In this document: positions 8,291 to 16,608 of the stretch, in pieces
How positions within the stretch are numbered: the stretch's first letter is position 1
How the letters are laid out: every line of letters begins with the position of its first letter
Source: CAWIJK01 sp963836375
GTDB lineage: Bacteria > Actinomycetota > Acidimicrobiia > Acidimicrobiales > RAAP-2
NCBI GenBank assembly: GCA_963836375.1
Contig: CAWIJK010000004.1
Span: 806,001 to 870,000 of the forward strand
DNA: 64,000 nt
Direction: 5' to 3'
Notes under the pieces: generated by a model
Told to the model about the DNA's origin: nothing
What the model saw: the letters and a program-made list of their open reading frames with translations, nothing else
Databases searched by the model: none
Made by a program: the position numbers and the translations under genes

Positions 8291-9172
8291 GTGGCCGCCA
8301 CCGCCCTGCCCCGCACCGGCCGCCGACGGGTGGCCGAGACCCTGTTCAAGGTGGCTACCTACCTGGCCCTGGTCCTCGTCCTGGTCCCGATGGCCTGGAT
8401 CCTGCTCGGGGTGGTGGTGCGGGCCGTCCCCCACTGGCACTGGAGCGTGCTGTGGACGGCGGGTGCGGGCACCACCGGGGGGCTGCGGGCCGAGGTGGTG
8501 GGCACCTTGATCCTGATGGTCGGGGTCCTGGTCATCGCCGGGACGATCGGGGTCCTGGCCGGGATCCACCTGGCCGAGCTGGCCCGCGCCACCAAGAGCG
8601 GCAAGCAGCGCGGCGGGTTCTTGCGGACCGCCTCGGACGTGCTGTCGGGGTTCCCGTCCATCGTGCTCGGCTACGTGGGCTACGTGGCCCTGGTGGTCGG
8701 CCTGGGCTGGGGCTTCTCGCTCCTGCCGGCCCTCATCATCTTGTCGATCATGGTGATCCCCTACATCGCCAAGTCGACCGAGACGGCCCTGCGCCAGGTG
8801 CCCACCGGTTACCGCGAGGGGGCCGAGGCCCTCGGGATGTCGACCGGCTACTCCCTGCGCAGGATCGTGCTCAAGAGCGCCTTCCCCGGCATCGTCACCG
8901 GCCTCCTGCTCGCCCTGGCCATCGCATGCGGCGAGACCGCCCCGCTCATCTACACGGCCGGCTTCAGCACCCGGCTCCCGACGTCGCTCACCCACGCCCA
9001 GTTCCCGTACCTGACCTATCCGATCTTCACCTTCTACAACCAACCGAACTCCGAGGCGCACTATCTGGCCTACGACGCGGCCCTCATCCTGGTGGTGATG
9101 GTGCTCATCCTCCTGGTCGCCTCCCGGGTCATCGTCTACCGGACCCAACGCCACGCCGAGGGCCGCCACTAG
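8291..9172 (+). CDS. pstA: Phosphate ABC transporter permease PstA
   Basis: 293 aa, second permease of the phosphate importer. About six membrane segments, starting with VATYLALVLVLVPMAWILLGVVV. The EAA coupling loop is REGAEALGMSTGYSLRRIVLKSAFPGI, and ACGETAPLIYTAGF near residue 220 is characteristic of PstA. GTG 8291 lies nine bases after the pstC stop with GAGGGG before it. It ends the pst cluster; phoU was not found in the window. Confidence 0.9.
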   Translation: MAATALPRTGRRRVAETLFKVATYLALVLVLVPMAWILLGVVVRAVPHWHWSVLWTAGAGTTGGLRAEVVGTLILMVGVLVIAGTIGVLAGIHLAELARATKSGKQRGGFLRTASDVLSGFPSIVLGYVGYVALVVGLGWGFSLLPALIILSIMVIPYIAKSTETALRQVPTGYREGAEALGMSTGYSLRRIVLKSAFPGIVTGLLLALAIACGETAPLIYTAGFSTRLPTSLTHAQFPYLTYPIFTFYNQPNSEAHYLAYDAALILVVMVLILLVASRVIVYRTQRHAEGRH

Positions 9173-9255
9173 CCGGGCCGGGTGCGGGGCGCCACGGCCT
9201 ACAGTTGTGGCCGTCCCGGCGTCTCGGCCCGGGCATTCCGAACCCCGGAGGTGAC

Positions 9256-9852
9256 ATGACGCTCGGCGCCGAACTCGGGCCCCTCGAGGGGCTGGTCGGG
9301 GAGTGGGAGGGTGACCAAGGTCTCGACGAGGCCTACGCCAACCTGGAGGGCAAGGTGGTCGAGACCCCGTTTCGGGAGAAGTCGACCTTCAGCCCCTTCG
9401 GCCCGGTCGAGAACGGGCGCCAGGTCCTCTACGGCCTCGACTACCGCACGGCGGCCTGGCGGGACGACGAGGAGGACCCCTTCCATACCGAGGTCGGCTA
9501 CTGGCTCTGGGACGCCGACGACGGCCAGGTCATGCGCTGCTTCATGGTGCCCCGGGGGAGCACGGTGCTGGCCGGGGGACCGGCGTCGGCCACCGACACC
9601 TCCTTCGTGCTCCGAGCCGAGGTCGGCTCGGAGGTCTACGGGATCCTGTCGAACCGGTTCCTGGCCGAGGCCGCCCGGGCCGTCCGCTACGAGGCGACGG
9701 TCACCGTGGGCGAGGGCACCTTCACCTACGCCGAACAGACCGAGATCGAGCACAAGCGGCTCGACGAGCTCCTGATCCACACCGACCGCAACACCTTGCA
9801 CCGTGTCGGGGGCCCCGGGCCTCGCGGCGAGGTCTCGGTCCACCGGGACTGA
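9256..9852 (+). CDS. Nitrobindin-like (THAP4/DUF1794) heme-binding beta-barrel protein
   Basis: 198 aa. The opening LGPLEGLVGEWEGDQGLDEAY corresponds to the GxWxGxG signature of the nitrobindin/FABP-like family, followed by alternating beta strands (VLYGLDYRTAAW, VGYWLWDADDGQVMRCFMVPRG) and a C-terminal segment with LIHTDRNTLHRV, where the family places its heme-ligand histidine. Known nitrobindins bind ferric heme and isomerise peroxynitrite or bind NO; that activity is inferred here. ATG 9256 has GGAGGTGAC directly before it. It is 38 nt upstream of the acyl-CoA dehydrogenase, possibly co-transcribed. Confidence 0.7.
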   Translation: MTLGAELGPLEGLVGEWEGDQGLDEAYANLEGKVVETPFREKSTFSPFGPVENGRQVLYGLDYRTAAWRDDEEDPFHTEVGYWLWDADDGQVMRCFMVPRGSTVLAGGPASATDTSFVLRAEVGSEVYGILSNRFLAEAARAVRYEATVTVGEGTFTYAEQTEIEHKRLDELLIHTDRNTLHRVGGPGPRGEVSVHRD

Positions 9853-9890
9853 GGCCGGCGGGCCCGAACCCGAGCAGCCTGGAGGCAGCC

Positions 9891-11111
9891 ATGTACGAAT
9901 GGACCGACGACCAGCTGGCCATCCGAGACGCCGTGCGGCGTTTCGTCGACGAGCACATCACCCCCAACGTCGACGAGCTCGAGCACGGGGACACGCCCCC
10001 CTACGAGGTGATCCGCAGCCTCTACCGGACCTTCGGCCTCGACCAGCTGGCCCGCGAGTCCTTCAAGCGGGCCCTCGAGCGCAAGGCCTCGGGCGCCGCC
10101 CCGGCCCCCCGCAAACCCGGTGACAGCCAGGCGGCCATGACCCTCATCCCGATCATCGAGCTGTGCCACCACTGCCCGGGGATCGTCACCGCCCTCGGGG
10201 TCTCGACCGGCCTGGCCGGCGGGACGATCATGAAGCGGGGGACCCCGGCCCAGATGGAGCGCTGGGGCCTGGACCTGCTGACCCTGGACAAGATCGGGGC
10301 CTGGGCCATCACCGAGCCCAATTCGGGCTCGGACGCGCTGGGCGGCATGCGGGCGACGGCCCGGCGCGACGGCGACGAGTACGTCCTCAACGGCAACAAG
10401 ACCTTCATCACCAACGGCCCCTACGCCGACACCATCGTCTTCTACGCCAAGCTCGACGACGGGAGCGAGACCGACCCCCGCAACCGCAAGGTCCTGACCT
10501 TCGTCCTCGACCGAGGGATGGAGGGCCTCGACCAGTCCAAGCCGTTCCGCAAGATGGGGCTGCACTCGTCGCCGACCGGCGAGCTGTTCCTGACCGACGT
10601 GCGGGTCGGCCGGGACCGCCTGCTCGGCGAGACCGAGGACGAGACCGGCGGCGGCGGGAGGGAGAGCGCCAAGGACAACTTCGTCACCGAGCGGGCCGGC
10701 GTGGCCGCCATGTCGCTCGGCGTCATCGAAGAGTGCCTGGCCCTGTCGGTGGCCTACGCCAAGGAGCGCTTGTTGTGGGGCAAGCCGATCGCCGAGTTCC
10801 AGCTGATCCAGCTCAAGCTGGCCCGGATGGAGGTGGCCCGCCTCAACGTCGAGAACCTCGTGTTCCGCCACATCGAGATGGCCGAGGCGGGCAAGAGCCT
10901 CACCCTGGCCGAGGCCTCGGCCATGAAGCTCTACTCGGCCCAGGCGGCCACCGAGGTGGCCATGGAGGCGGTGCAGTTGTTCGGGGGCAACGGCTACATG
11001 GCCGAGTTCCGGGTCGAGCAGCTGGCCCGCGACGCCAAGGTCTTCCAGATCTACGCCGGGACCGACGAGATCCAGGTCACCCACATCGCCCGGGACCTCC
11101 TCAGCCGCTGA
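9891..11111 (+). CDS. Acyl-CoA dehydrogenase
   Basis: 406 aa flavoprotein that introduces the alpha-beta double bond into an acyl-CoA. Seen: AWAITEPNSGSDALG (about 137-151) and YVLNGNKTFITNGPYAD, the FAD/substrate loops; FGGNGYMAEFRVEQLARDAK and the tail IYAGTDEIQ. The usual catalytic Glu of short/medium-chain enzymes (YEGT) is Ala here, but Glu267 in VTERAG aligns with the base of isovaleryl-CoA and long-chain dehydrogenases, so the enzyme is probably active on branched or long acyl-CoAs. About 30 residues near 55-85 look like an insertion. ATG 9891, with a plausible GGAGGC upstream. Confidence 0.88.
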   Translation: MYEWTDDQLAIRDAVRRFVDEHITPNVDELEHGDTPPYEVIRSLYRTFGLDQLARESFKRALERKASGAAPAPRKPGDSQAAMTLIPIIELCHHCPGIVTALGVSTGLAGGTIMKRGTPAQMERWGLDLLTLDKIGAWAITEPNSGSDALGGMRATARRDGDEYVLNGNKTFITNGPYADTIVFYAKLDDGSETDPRNRKVLTFVLDRGMEGLDQSKPFRKMGLHSSPTGELFLTDVRVGRDRLLGETEDETGGGGRESAKDNFVTERAGVAAMSLGVIEECLALSVAYAKERLLWGKPIAEFQLIQLKLARMEVARLNVENLVFRHIEMAEAGKSLTLAEASAMKLYSAQAATEVAMEAVQLFGGNGYMAEFRVEQLARDAKVFQIYAGTDEIQVTHIARDLLSR

Positions 11112-11120
11112 CCCCGGATT

Positions 11121-11148
11121 CCGGTGGCGCCGGGGCCTTGGCCACCGG
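11121..11148. terminator. Stem-loop after acyl-CoA dehydrogenase
   Basis: CCGGTGGC at 11121-11128 pairs with GCCACCGG at 11141-11148 around a 12-nt loop, ten bases after the stop codon. No T-tract follows, as is usual in high-G+C actinobacteria. Confidence 0.35.
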
Positions 11149-11161
11149 AGCGGACTTGCCG

Positions 11162-11180
11162 GCGACACTCGGGGTGTCGC
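11162..11180. promoter_or_regulatory. 7-bp palindrome before secreted propeller gene
   Basis: GCGACAC (11162-11168) and GTGTCGC (11174-11180) form a perfect inverted repeat around TCGGG. A -10-like TAGGGT follows immediately at 11181-11186. It could be an operator over the -35/-10 spacer of the gene at 11281. No regulator is assigned. Confidence 0.3.
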
Positions 11181-11280
11181 TAGGGTCGGGGCCACGGGGT
11201 GCGACGCCGGGGGCGGCGCAACCCGCTCGACGAGACGGGATCGGACCTCCGGGCGAGGTCGGGCGCAACGGGAGGAGCGG

Positions 11281-13542
11281 GTGGAGAGGTCGGCACGCAG
11301 GGTCGGGGACCGCTCCCGGCCACGGCAGTCTCGGCGGGCCGGCCTGCGGGGGCCGGTGGGCCTGCTCGGCTTGCTCGGGGTGTCCCTCGTCGCCGGGTTC
11401 GGCGGGGCCCTGGTCGGGGCCCAGCCGGTGCTCGCCGCCACCCCGGTGTTCAACGAGGTCGCCGGCTCGCCGTTCAGCGCCGGCAGCGGGCCGGCCTGGC
11501 TGGCCTTCAGCGCCAACGGGAAGCTGGTCGCCGTCCCCAATTTCGACGACAACACGGTGTCGATGTTCTCGGTGGCCCAAGGTGGCGCACTGAGCCAGGT
11601 CGCCGGCTCGCCCTTCGCCACCGGCGCGCAGCCGAGCGCCCTGGCCTTCAGCCCGGTGGTCTCGGGCAACGAGTTCCTCGGGGTCACCAACTACGGCGAC
11701 AACACCCTCTCGATGTTCAAGGTCGACCAGTCGACCGGGGCGGCGACCGAGGTGGCCGGCTCGCCCTTCGCCACCGGGGCGGGGCCCTACTCGGTGGCCT
11801 TCAGCCCGGTGGTCTCGGGCAACGAGTTCGTGGCCGTCAGCGACTCCAACGACAACACCATGTCGATCTACCAGGTGGACCAGTCGACCGGGGCGGCGAC
11901 CCCGGTGGTCGGCTCGCCGTTCGCCACCGGCGACCAGCCCTACTCGGTGGCCTTCAGCCCGGTGGTCTCGGGCAACCTCTTCCTGGCCGTGACGAACTAT
12001 GGGGCCAACACGGCGTCGGTCTACCAGGTGAACCAGACGACCGGCGCGGCGACCGAGGTGGCCGGTTCGCCGTTCGCCACCGGCGACGGGCCCTACTTCG
12101 GGGCCTTCAGCCCGGTCGTCGGCGGCAACGTGCTCTTCGCCACCGCCGACCAAGAGGCCAGCCAGGTGTCGATGTTCGAGCTCGACCAGTCAACCGGTGC
12201 GGTGACCCCGGTCGCCGGCTCACCGTTCGACGCCGGGGCGGGGCCGGACCAGCTGGCCTTCAACGCCGGCGGCAACCTGCTGGCCGTCGCGAACTTCAAC
12301 GACTCCACGGCGTCGGTGTTCGCGGTGTCCCCCACCGGGGCGGTCAGCCAGGTCACCGGGAGCCCGTACCCGACCGGCGACGCGCCCGACGGCGTGGCCT
12401 TCAGTCCCGACGGGAGCGACGAGAACCTGCTCGCCACCGCCAACTTCAGCGGGGGGACGGTGACGGTGTACTCGGGCGGCCCCCCCTCGGCCACGATCCT
12501 CTCGCCGGCTGACCACCAGACCTACGCCCTCGGCCAGGCCGTGCCGACGACCTTCGCCTGCGCCGAGTCGGCCGCCGGGCCGGGCCTGGCGTCGTGCGAC
12601 GACTCCAACGCGACGACCTCGGTCTCGGGCGGGACCGGGAGCCTCGACACCTCGACCCTGGGGGCGCACATCTACTCGGTCACCGCCACCAGCACCGACG
12701 GGCTCACGGCGAGCACCGCCGTGTCCTACACGGTGGGCCCGCCGACCCCGCCGACACCACCAGCCCCGCCGGTGCCGACACGGGCCTCGGGCTACTGGCT
12801 GGCCGGGGCCGACGGCGGGGTGTTCGCCTACGGCGCCGCCGGCTTCTTCGGGTCGGGGGCCGGCACCGAGGTCCAGCAGACGGCCGGGATCGCCGCCACC
12901 CCCGACGGCGGTGGCTACTGGCTGGCGGGCGACGACGGCTCGGTGTCCACGTTCGGTGACGCCTCGTCGTACGGACAGGCCGACGACCTGGGGCTGATCG
13001 CGCCGATCACCGGGATCGCCCCCACCCCCGACGGCCGGGGCTACTGGCTGGTCGCGGCGGACGGCGGGGTCTTCGCCTTCGGCGACGCCGGCTTCTTCGG
13101 CTCGGTCGGCGGGACCCGAGGCGCGGAGATGCCGATCACCGGGATCGCCCGCACCCCCGACGGCGGCGGCTACTGGCTGGTGGGTTCCGACGGCGGGGTC
13201 TTCGCCTTCGGTGACGCCGGCTTCTTCGGCTCGGTCCCCGGGCTCGGGATCCACCCCGCCGGCCCGGTGGCGGGCATCGCCCCCACCCCCGACGGCGGTG
13301 GCTACTGGCTGGTCGGGGCCGACGGCGGGGTCTTCGCCTACGGCGACGCCGCCTTCTTCGGCTCGGCCGCCGGCCTGCCCCCGGTGGCCCCGGTGGTGGG
13401 CCTCGCCCCCACCCCCGACGGCGGTGGCTACTGGCTGGTCGGGGCCGACGGCGGGGTCTTCGCCTACGGCGACGCCGCCTTCTTCGGCTCGGCCGCCGGC
13501 CTGCCCCCGGCGGCCCCGGTGGTGGGCATCGCCGCGCGCTGA
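11281..13542 (+). CDS. Secreted beta-propeller protein with C-terminal GYWLVGADGG repeats
   Basis: 753 aa. GTG start with GGGAGGAG before it; a twin-arginine-free signal peptide (hydrophobic VGLLGLLGVSLVAGFGGALVG, cleavage near VLAA) implies export. Residues about 55-400 carry six or seven repeats of about 50 aa around EVAGSPFATGxxPYSVAFSPVVSGN and VAVxNxxDNTxSxF, a lactonase/YncE-like propeller. An Ig-like stretch (about 400-490) and a Pro/Thr linker follow, then six copies of a 38-42-aa repeat with core GYWLVGADGGVFAYGDAAFFGS. I associate that repeat with Acidimicrobiia surface proteins. No catalytic residues recognised. A related protein is at 50979. Confidence 0.75.
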   Translation: MERSARRVGDRSRPRQSRRAGLRGPVGLLGLLGVSLVAGFGGALVGAQPVLAATPVFNEVAGSPFSAGSGPAWLAFSANGKLVAVPNFDDNTVSMFSVAQGGALSQVAGSPFATGAQPSALAFSPVVSGNEFLGVTNYGDNTLSMFKVDQSTGAATEVAGSPFATGAGPYSVAFSPVVSGNEFVAVSDSNDNTMSIYQVDQSTGAATPVVGSPFATGDQPYSVAFSPVVSGNLFLAVTNYGANTASVYQVNQTTGAATEVAGSPFATGDGPYFGAFSPVVGGNVLFATADQEASQVSMFELDQSTGAVTPVAGSPFDAGAGPDQLAFNAGGNLLAVANFNDSTASVFAVSPTGAVSQVTGSPYPTGDAPDGVAFSPDGSDENLLATANFSGGTVTVYSGGPPSATILSPADHQTYALGQAVPTTFACAESAAGPGLASCDDSNATTSVSGGTGSLDTSTLGAHIYSVTATSTDGLTASTAVSYTVGPPTPPTPPAPPVPTRASGYWLAGADGGVFAYGAAGFFGSGAGTEVQQTAGIAATPDGGGYWLAGDDGSVSTFGDASSYGQADDLGLIAPITGIAPTPDGRGYWLVAADGGVFAFGDAGFFGSVGGTRGAEMPITGIARTPDGGGYWLVGSDGGVFAFGDAGFFGSVPGLGIHPAGPVAGIAPTPDGGGYWLVGADGGVFAYGDAAFFGSAAGLPPVAPVVGLAPTPDGGGYWLVGADGGVFAYGDAAFFGSAAGLPPAAPVVGIAAR
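13273..13524 (+). repeat. Two near-identical 126-bp tandem units
   Basis: Units 13273-13398 and 13399-13524 encode 42-residue copies of GYWLVGADGGVFAYGD-type sequence and differ at only a few bases. Earlier copies in the gene are more diverged, so this is a recent duplication or gene-conversion tract. Confidence 0.7.
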
Positions 13543-13555
13543 CCGCCGGCGCCCC

Positions 13556-14827
13556 TCAGTCGCCGACCGGCAGGTCCAGCGCCTCCTTGCCGGTCAGCCA
13601 GGGCCGGCCGGCCGCCGCCAGGTCGGTCCACTTGGCGAGGTCCTCGCCGGTCTGGCCCAGCTCCTCGGGGGTCGGGCCGAACCGGTCGGCCAACGGCCGC
13701 AGGGCCCCGGTGTCGAAGCCGTAGCAGGCGGCGGCGTTGGCCCCGAGGATCTGGGCCGTCTCTTCGACCGGGATGTCGTGGAAGGCATTGCGCAGCCACT
13801 CTTTGGTGTGGGGCCACGTCCCCTCGGGGTGGGGGAAGTCATTGCCCCACATGAGGTTGCCCACGCCGATCTCGTAGCGTCGGGCCAGCTCGCGGCGACG
13901 GGTGTTGGAGGCCCCGATGAAACAGTTCCGGTCGAAGTACTCGCTTGGGCGCATGGTGAGGTGCTCGGTCAGCTGGCGGCCCAGCTTCTTCGCCGCGTGC
14001 TCGCGGTCGTAGACGATGTCAGAGGTCCACAGGAGGTCTGACGCCCAGAAGGCCCCGCACTCGGTGGTGACGAAGCGCAGCTCGGGGAACCGTTCGAAGG
14101 TCCCGGCCCACAAGAGGAACCACAGCGGGCGGGTCGACCACCAGCGGACCTCGGCGATGTAGATGCCGACGTGCTCGCCGTAGGAGGCCCGGTCGGCCGC
14201 CCCCGAGTGGACATGGACCGGCATGTCGAGGTCCGAGCAGGCGGCCCACACCGGGTCGTACTTGACGTCGTGGTAGGGCTCGTAGGGCTGCCACATCGAG
14301 GGGATCAGGATGCCGCCCCGGAGCCCGGACTCGCGGGCCCGGGTGATCTCGGCCACCGCGGCGTCGACGTCGAAGATGGGCACGATGGCCACCCCGGCCC
14401 GGCGCTCGGGGCTCTGGGCGCACAGCTCGGCCAGCCAGCGGTTGTGGGCCCGGGCCCCGGCCATCAGCAGCTCGATCGGGACCTCGGCCGTCGCCGCGAG
14501 GCCGGCCCCGAAGGGGGCCGAGGCCCCCGCGGTCACCGCGTCGGCGTCGGGGAAGATGACCTCGCCCACCACGCCGTCGGCGTCGAGCTCGGCGTCCCGG
14601 CGCCCGGCGTCCCAGCCGCCCCGGAGGCCCTCGGCGTTCTCCGCCTCCCACTCCTCGGCGAACTCGGCGTTGCGCAGCCCCCGCTCGGCCAGCTCGGCCT
14701 CCATCAGGGCCCGAGCGGCCAGGTACTGGTCGAAGGTCTCGCGGTGCTCGGGGTCCAACCACTCCCGGTACTGCTCGTTGGGCAGCCCGGCGTGGCAGTC
14801 CGACGAGATCACCAGGTACCTGCTCAT
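13556..14827 (-). CDS. Amidohydrolase family protein (TIM-barrel, ACMSD-like)
   Basis: 423 aa, amidohydrolase-2 superfamily, which includes metal-dependent hydrolases and decarboxylases. It begins VISSDCHAG, the family's first metal-site strand, and carries MPVHVHSGAADRASYG, RFVTTECGAFW and NDFPHPEGTWPH, expected to supply further ligands. ATG 14827 is preceded by GAGGAG. It is the last gene of a four-gene minus-strand set with an SDR, an acetoacetate-decarboxylase-like enzyme and a second amidohydrolase of the same type, which suggests stepwise breakdown of one organic acid. Substrate unknown. Confidence 0.8.
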   Translation of the reverse strand: MSRYLVISSDCHAGLPNEQYREWLDPEHRETFDQYLAARALMEAELAERGLRNAEFAEEWEAENAEGLRGGWDAGRRDAELDADGVVGEVIFPDADAVTAGASAPFGAGLAATAEVPIELLMAGARAHNRWLAELCAQSPERRAGVAIVPIFDVDAAVAEITRARESGLRGGILIPSMWQPYEPYHDVKYDPVWAACSDLDMPVHVHSGAADRASYGEHVGIYIAEVRWWSTRPLWFLLWAGTFERFPELRFVTTECGAFWASDLLWTSDIVYDREHAAKKLGRQLTEHLTMRPSEYFDRNCFIGASNTRRRELARRYEIGVGNLMWGNDFPHPEGTWPHTKEWLRNAFHDIPVEETAQILGANAAACYGFDTGALRPLADRFGPTPEELGQTGEDLAKWTDLAAAGRPWLTGKEALDLPVGD

Positions 14828-14867
14828 CGCGCTGCTCCTCTCATGTCGGTGGCTTCTGCGCCCCGGG

Positions 14868-15749
14868 TCATCCGGGGATCTCGCGCAGGTAGGTCGGGTT
14901 GGCCCGGGCCACCATGGAGTCGGCCCGGGCCCTGATCTGCTCGTCGGCGCGCTCGCTCGGCGCCATGATCCAGAAGGTTCCCGAGCGCACCCCCTCGACC
15001 ACCTGGTCGGCCACCTCGGCCGGCTCGGTGTAGGTGGGCGTGATGCCGGCCGCCGCCATCTGGGCCTCGATGTCCTCGAGGCTCGGGTACGGGGTCGACC
15101 GGGGACGCTCCTTGGCCCAGGCGGCCGGTCGGTTCCGCCACGAGGTGAACAGGCCGGTCCGCAGCATGTTGGGCCCCGGGAACAGCACCGAGGCCCCGAC
15201 CCGGGAGCCGGCGTCGGCCAGCTGGGCGTAGAGGCACTCGGTCAGGGTGACCACGGCCGCCTTGGTCACCGCGTACTGGGGTGTGCCCCGCAGCGGCGAG
15301 ACGCCGCCGTTGCCCGACGAGGTGTTCACGATGTGCCCCTCGTCGCCACCCGCCACCATGGCGGGCACGAAGGCGTTGATGCCGTGGATCACCCCGAAGA
15401 GGTTGACCCCGATGGCCCAGCGCCAGTCGTTGAGCTCGTGCTCCCACAAGGCCCCCTCGGCCCCGGCCCCGATGCCGGCGTTGTTGCACACGAGGTGGAC
15501 CGCCCCGTGGGTTTCGAGCACCCGGTCGCGCAGGGCGACCACCGAGTCGTAGTCGGCCACGTCGGTCACCACCCCGCTGACCTCGAGGGAGTCGGCCCGC
15601 AGCTCGTCGACGGTGGCCTTGAGCGCCCCCTCCTCCACGTCGGCGGCCACCACCGCCATGTCCTCGCGGGCGAAGCGCTCCACCATGGCCCGCCCGATGC
15701 CGCCGGCCCCGCCGGTCACCACGGCGACCCGGCCCGAGAGCTGCTCCAC
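14868..15749 (-). CDS. Short-chain dehydrogenase/reductase
   Basis: 293 aa NAD(P)-dependent oxidoreductase. Cofactor motif VAVVTGGAGGIGRAM at the N terminus, VCNNAGIG strand, catalytic Ser in VNTSSGNGG and the Tyr-x3-Lys in QYAVTKAAVV. A longer frame exists, but GTG 15749 directly precedes the EQLSGRVAVVTG strand, is preceded by GGGGGAG, and starts two bases after the stop of the upstream decarboxylase-like gene. The extended C-terminal part (about 60 aa beyond the core, with EERPRSTPYPSLEDIEAQ-like sequence) is usual in xenobiotic-type SDRs. Confidence 0.85.
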   Translation of the reverse strand: MEQLSGRVAVVTGGAGGIGRAMVERFAREDMAVVAADVEEGALKATVDELRADSLEVSGVVTDVADYDSVVALRDRVLETHGAVHLVCNNAGIGAGAEGALWEHELNDWRWAIGVNLFGVIHGINAFVPAMVAGGDEGHIVNTSSGNGGVSPLRGTPQYAVTKAAVVTLTECLYAQLADAGSRVGASVLFPGPNMLRTGLFTSWRNRPAAWAKERPRSTPYPSLEDIEAQMAAAGITPTYTEPAEVADQVVEGVRSGTFWIMAPSERADEQIRARADSMVARANPTYLREIPG

Positions 15750-15751
15750 TC

Positions 15752-16531
15752 CTACTCCCCCCCGACCGGGGACAGGTCGTCGTAGCGCTGGTGGACGTAG
15801 GGCCGGATCCACTCCCCGGGCACCGTCGTGTGGATCTCACCGCGCTGGACGCTGCTGCGTTCGGCCAGCACGATGTCGCGCAGCTCGCGCACCGGCAGGT
15901 CGGCCACCGGGTCGAAGCGCGAGTCGCCCAGGGTGAGGGTGCCGGTCACCCGCTCGAGGGTCCGGGTCCTCTCGGTGCGGTGGCAGTAGACGAGGGCGGG
16001 GTCGGTGTCGAAGCCCTTGCCGTCGGGGGCCGGGAGGAACTTGAAGTAGAAGTCGGTCCGGGTCTCCTCCCCGGGGTCGGCCAGCTCCTCGGTCACCCGG
16101 CCGGTGATCTCGACGATGGTGACCCCCATCCGGGCCATCTGCCCGTCGACCCGGTCGCCGTCGCGCCCGAGCACGACCGCGCCGAGCTTCTTGGGCTCAC
16201 CGAAGGTCTCGCGCCCGCCGATCACCGACTGCTCGGTGGTCATCGGCATCAGCAGGGCGTAGTAGCCGTCGGTCCCCTCGTGGCGGGCCCGGACCGAGAA
16301 GCTGCCCGCCCCGAAGGTCGGGTAGCCCGGGATGTCGACGGTGGCGATGGTCACCTTCACCAGGGGCTCGTCGCCCGGCTCGATCGGGGGCGGCAGCACG
16401 GCGGCGACCACCTCGGGGTCGGTGAGGTAGGTGGCGACCAGGGTCGTCGCCCACACGTCGACCGAGGTGGCCTGCACCTCGCGGTTGGCCAACTGCTCGG
16501 CGCTCCTGGCGCCGTACCGGACCCTGCCCAT
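15752..16531 (-). CDS. Acetoacetate decarboxylase family protein
   Basis: 259 aa. The motif RETFGEPKKLGAVVL contains the adjacent lysines of acetoacetate decarboxylase (the Schiff-base Lys lies in ExxGxPKK). PGYPTFGAGSFSVRARHEG and YYALLMPMTTEQSV are also family-like. Members decarboxylate beta-keto acids or act as aldolases/dehydratases on related substrates. ATG 16531 has GGAGG at the right distance. It sits between an SDR (2-nt gap) and an amidohydrolase (77-nt gap) in one operon, suggesting that a keto acid formed by one enzyme is passed on. Confidence 0.8.
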   Translation of the reverse strand: MGRVRYGARSAEQLANREVQATSVDVWATTLVATYLTDPEVVAAVLPPPIEPGDEPLVKVTIATVDIPGYPTFGAGSFSVRARHEGTDGYYALLMPMTTEQSVIGGRETFGEPKKLGAVVLGRDGDRVDGQMARMGVTIVEITGRVTEELADPGEETRTDFYFKFLPAPDGKGFDTDPALVYCHRTERTRTLERVTGTLTLGDSRFDPVADLPVRELRDIVLAERSSVQRGEIHTTVPGEWIRPYVHQRYDDLSPVGGE

Positions 16532-16608
16532 GGTCGTCCTCCGTGCTCGTGTCGGTCGTCGGTGGTGTCGGTCGGTGCCCGCGGCGCGTGTCCGGCCGTC
16601 GGCCGGTC

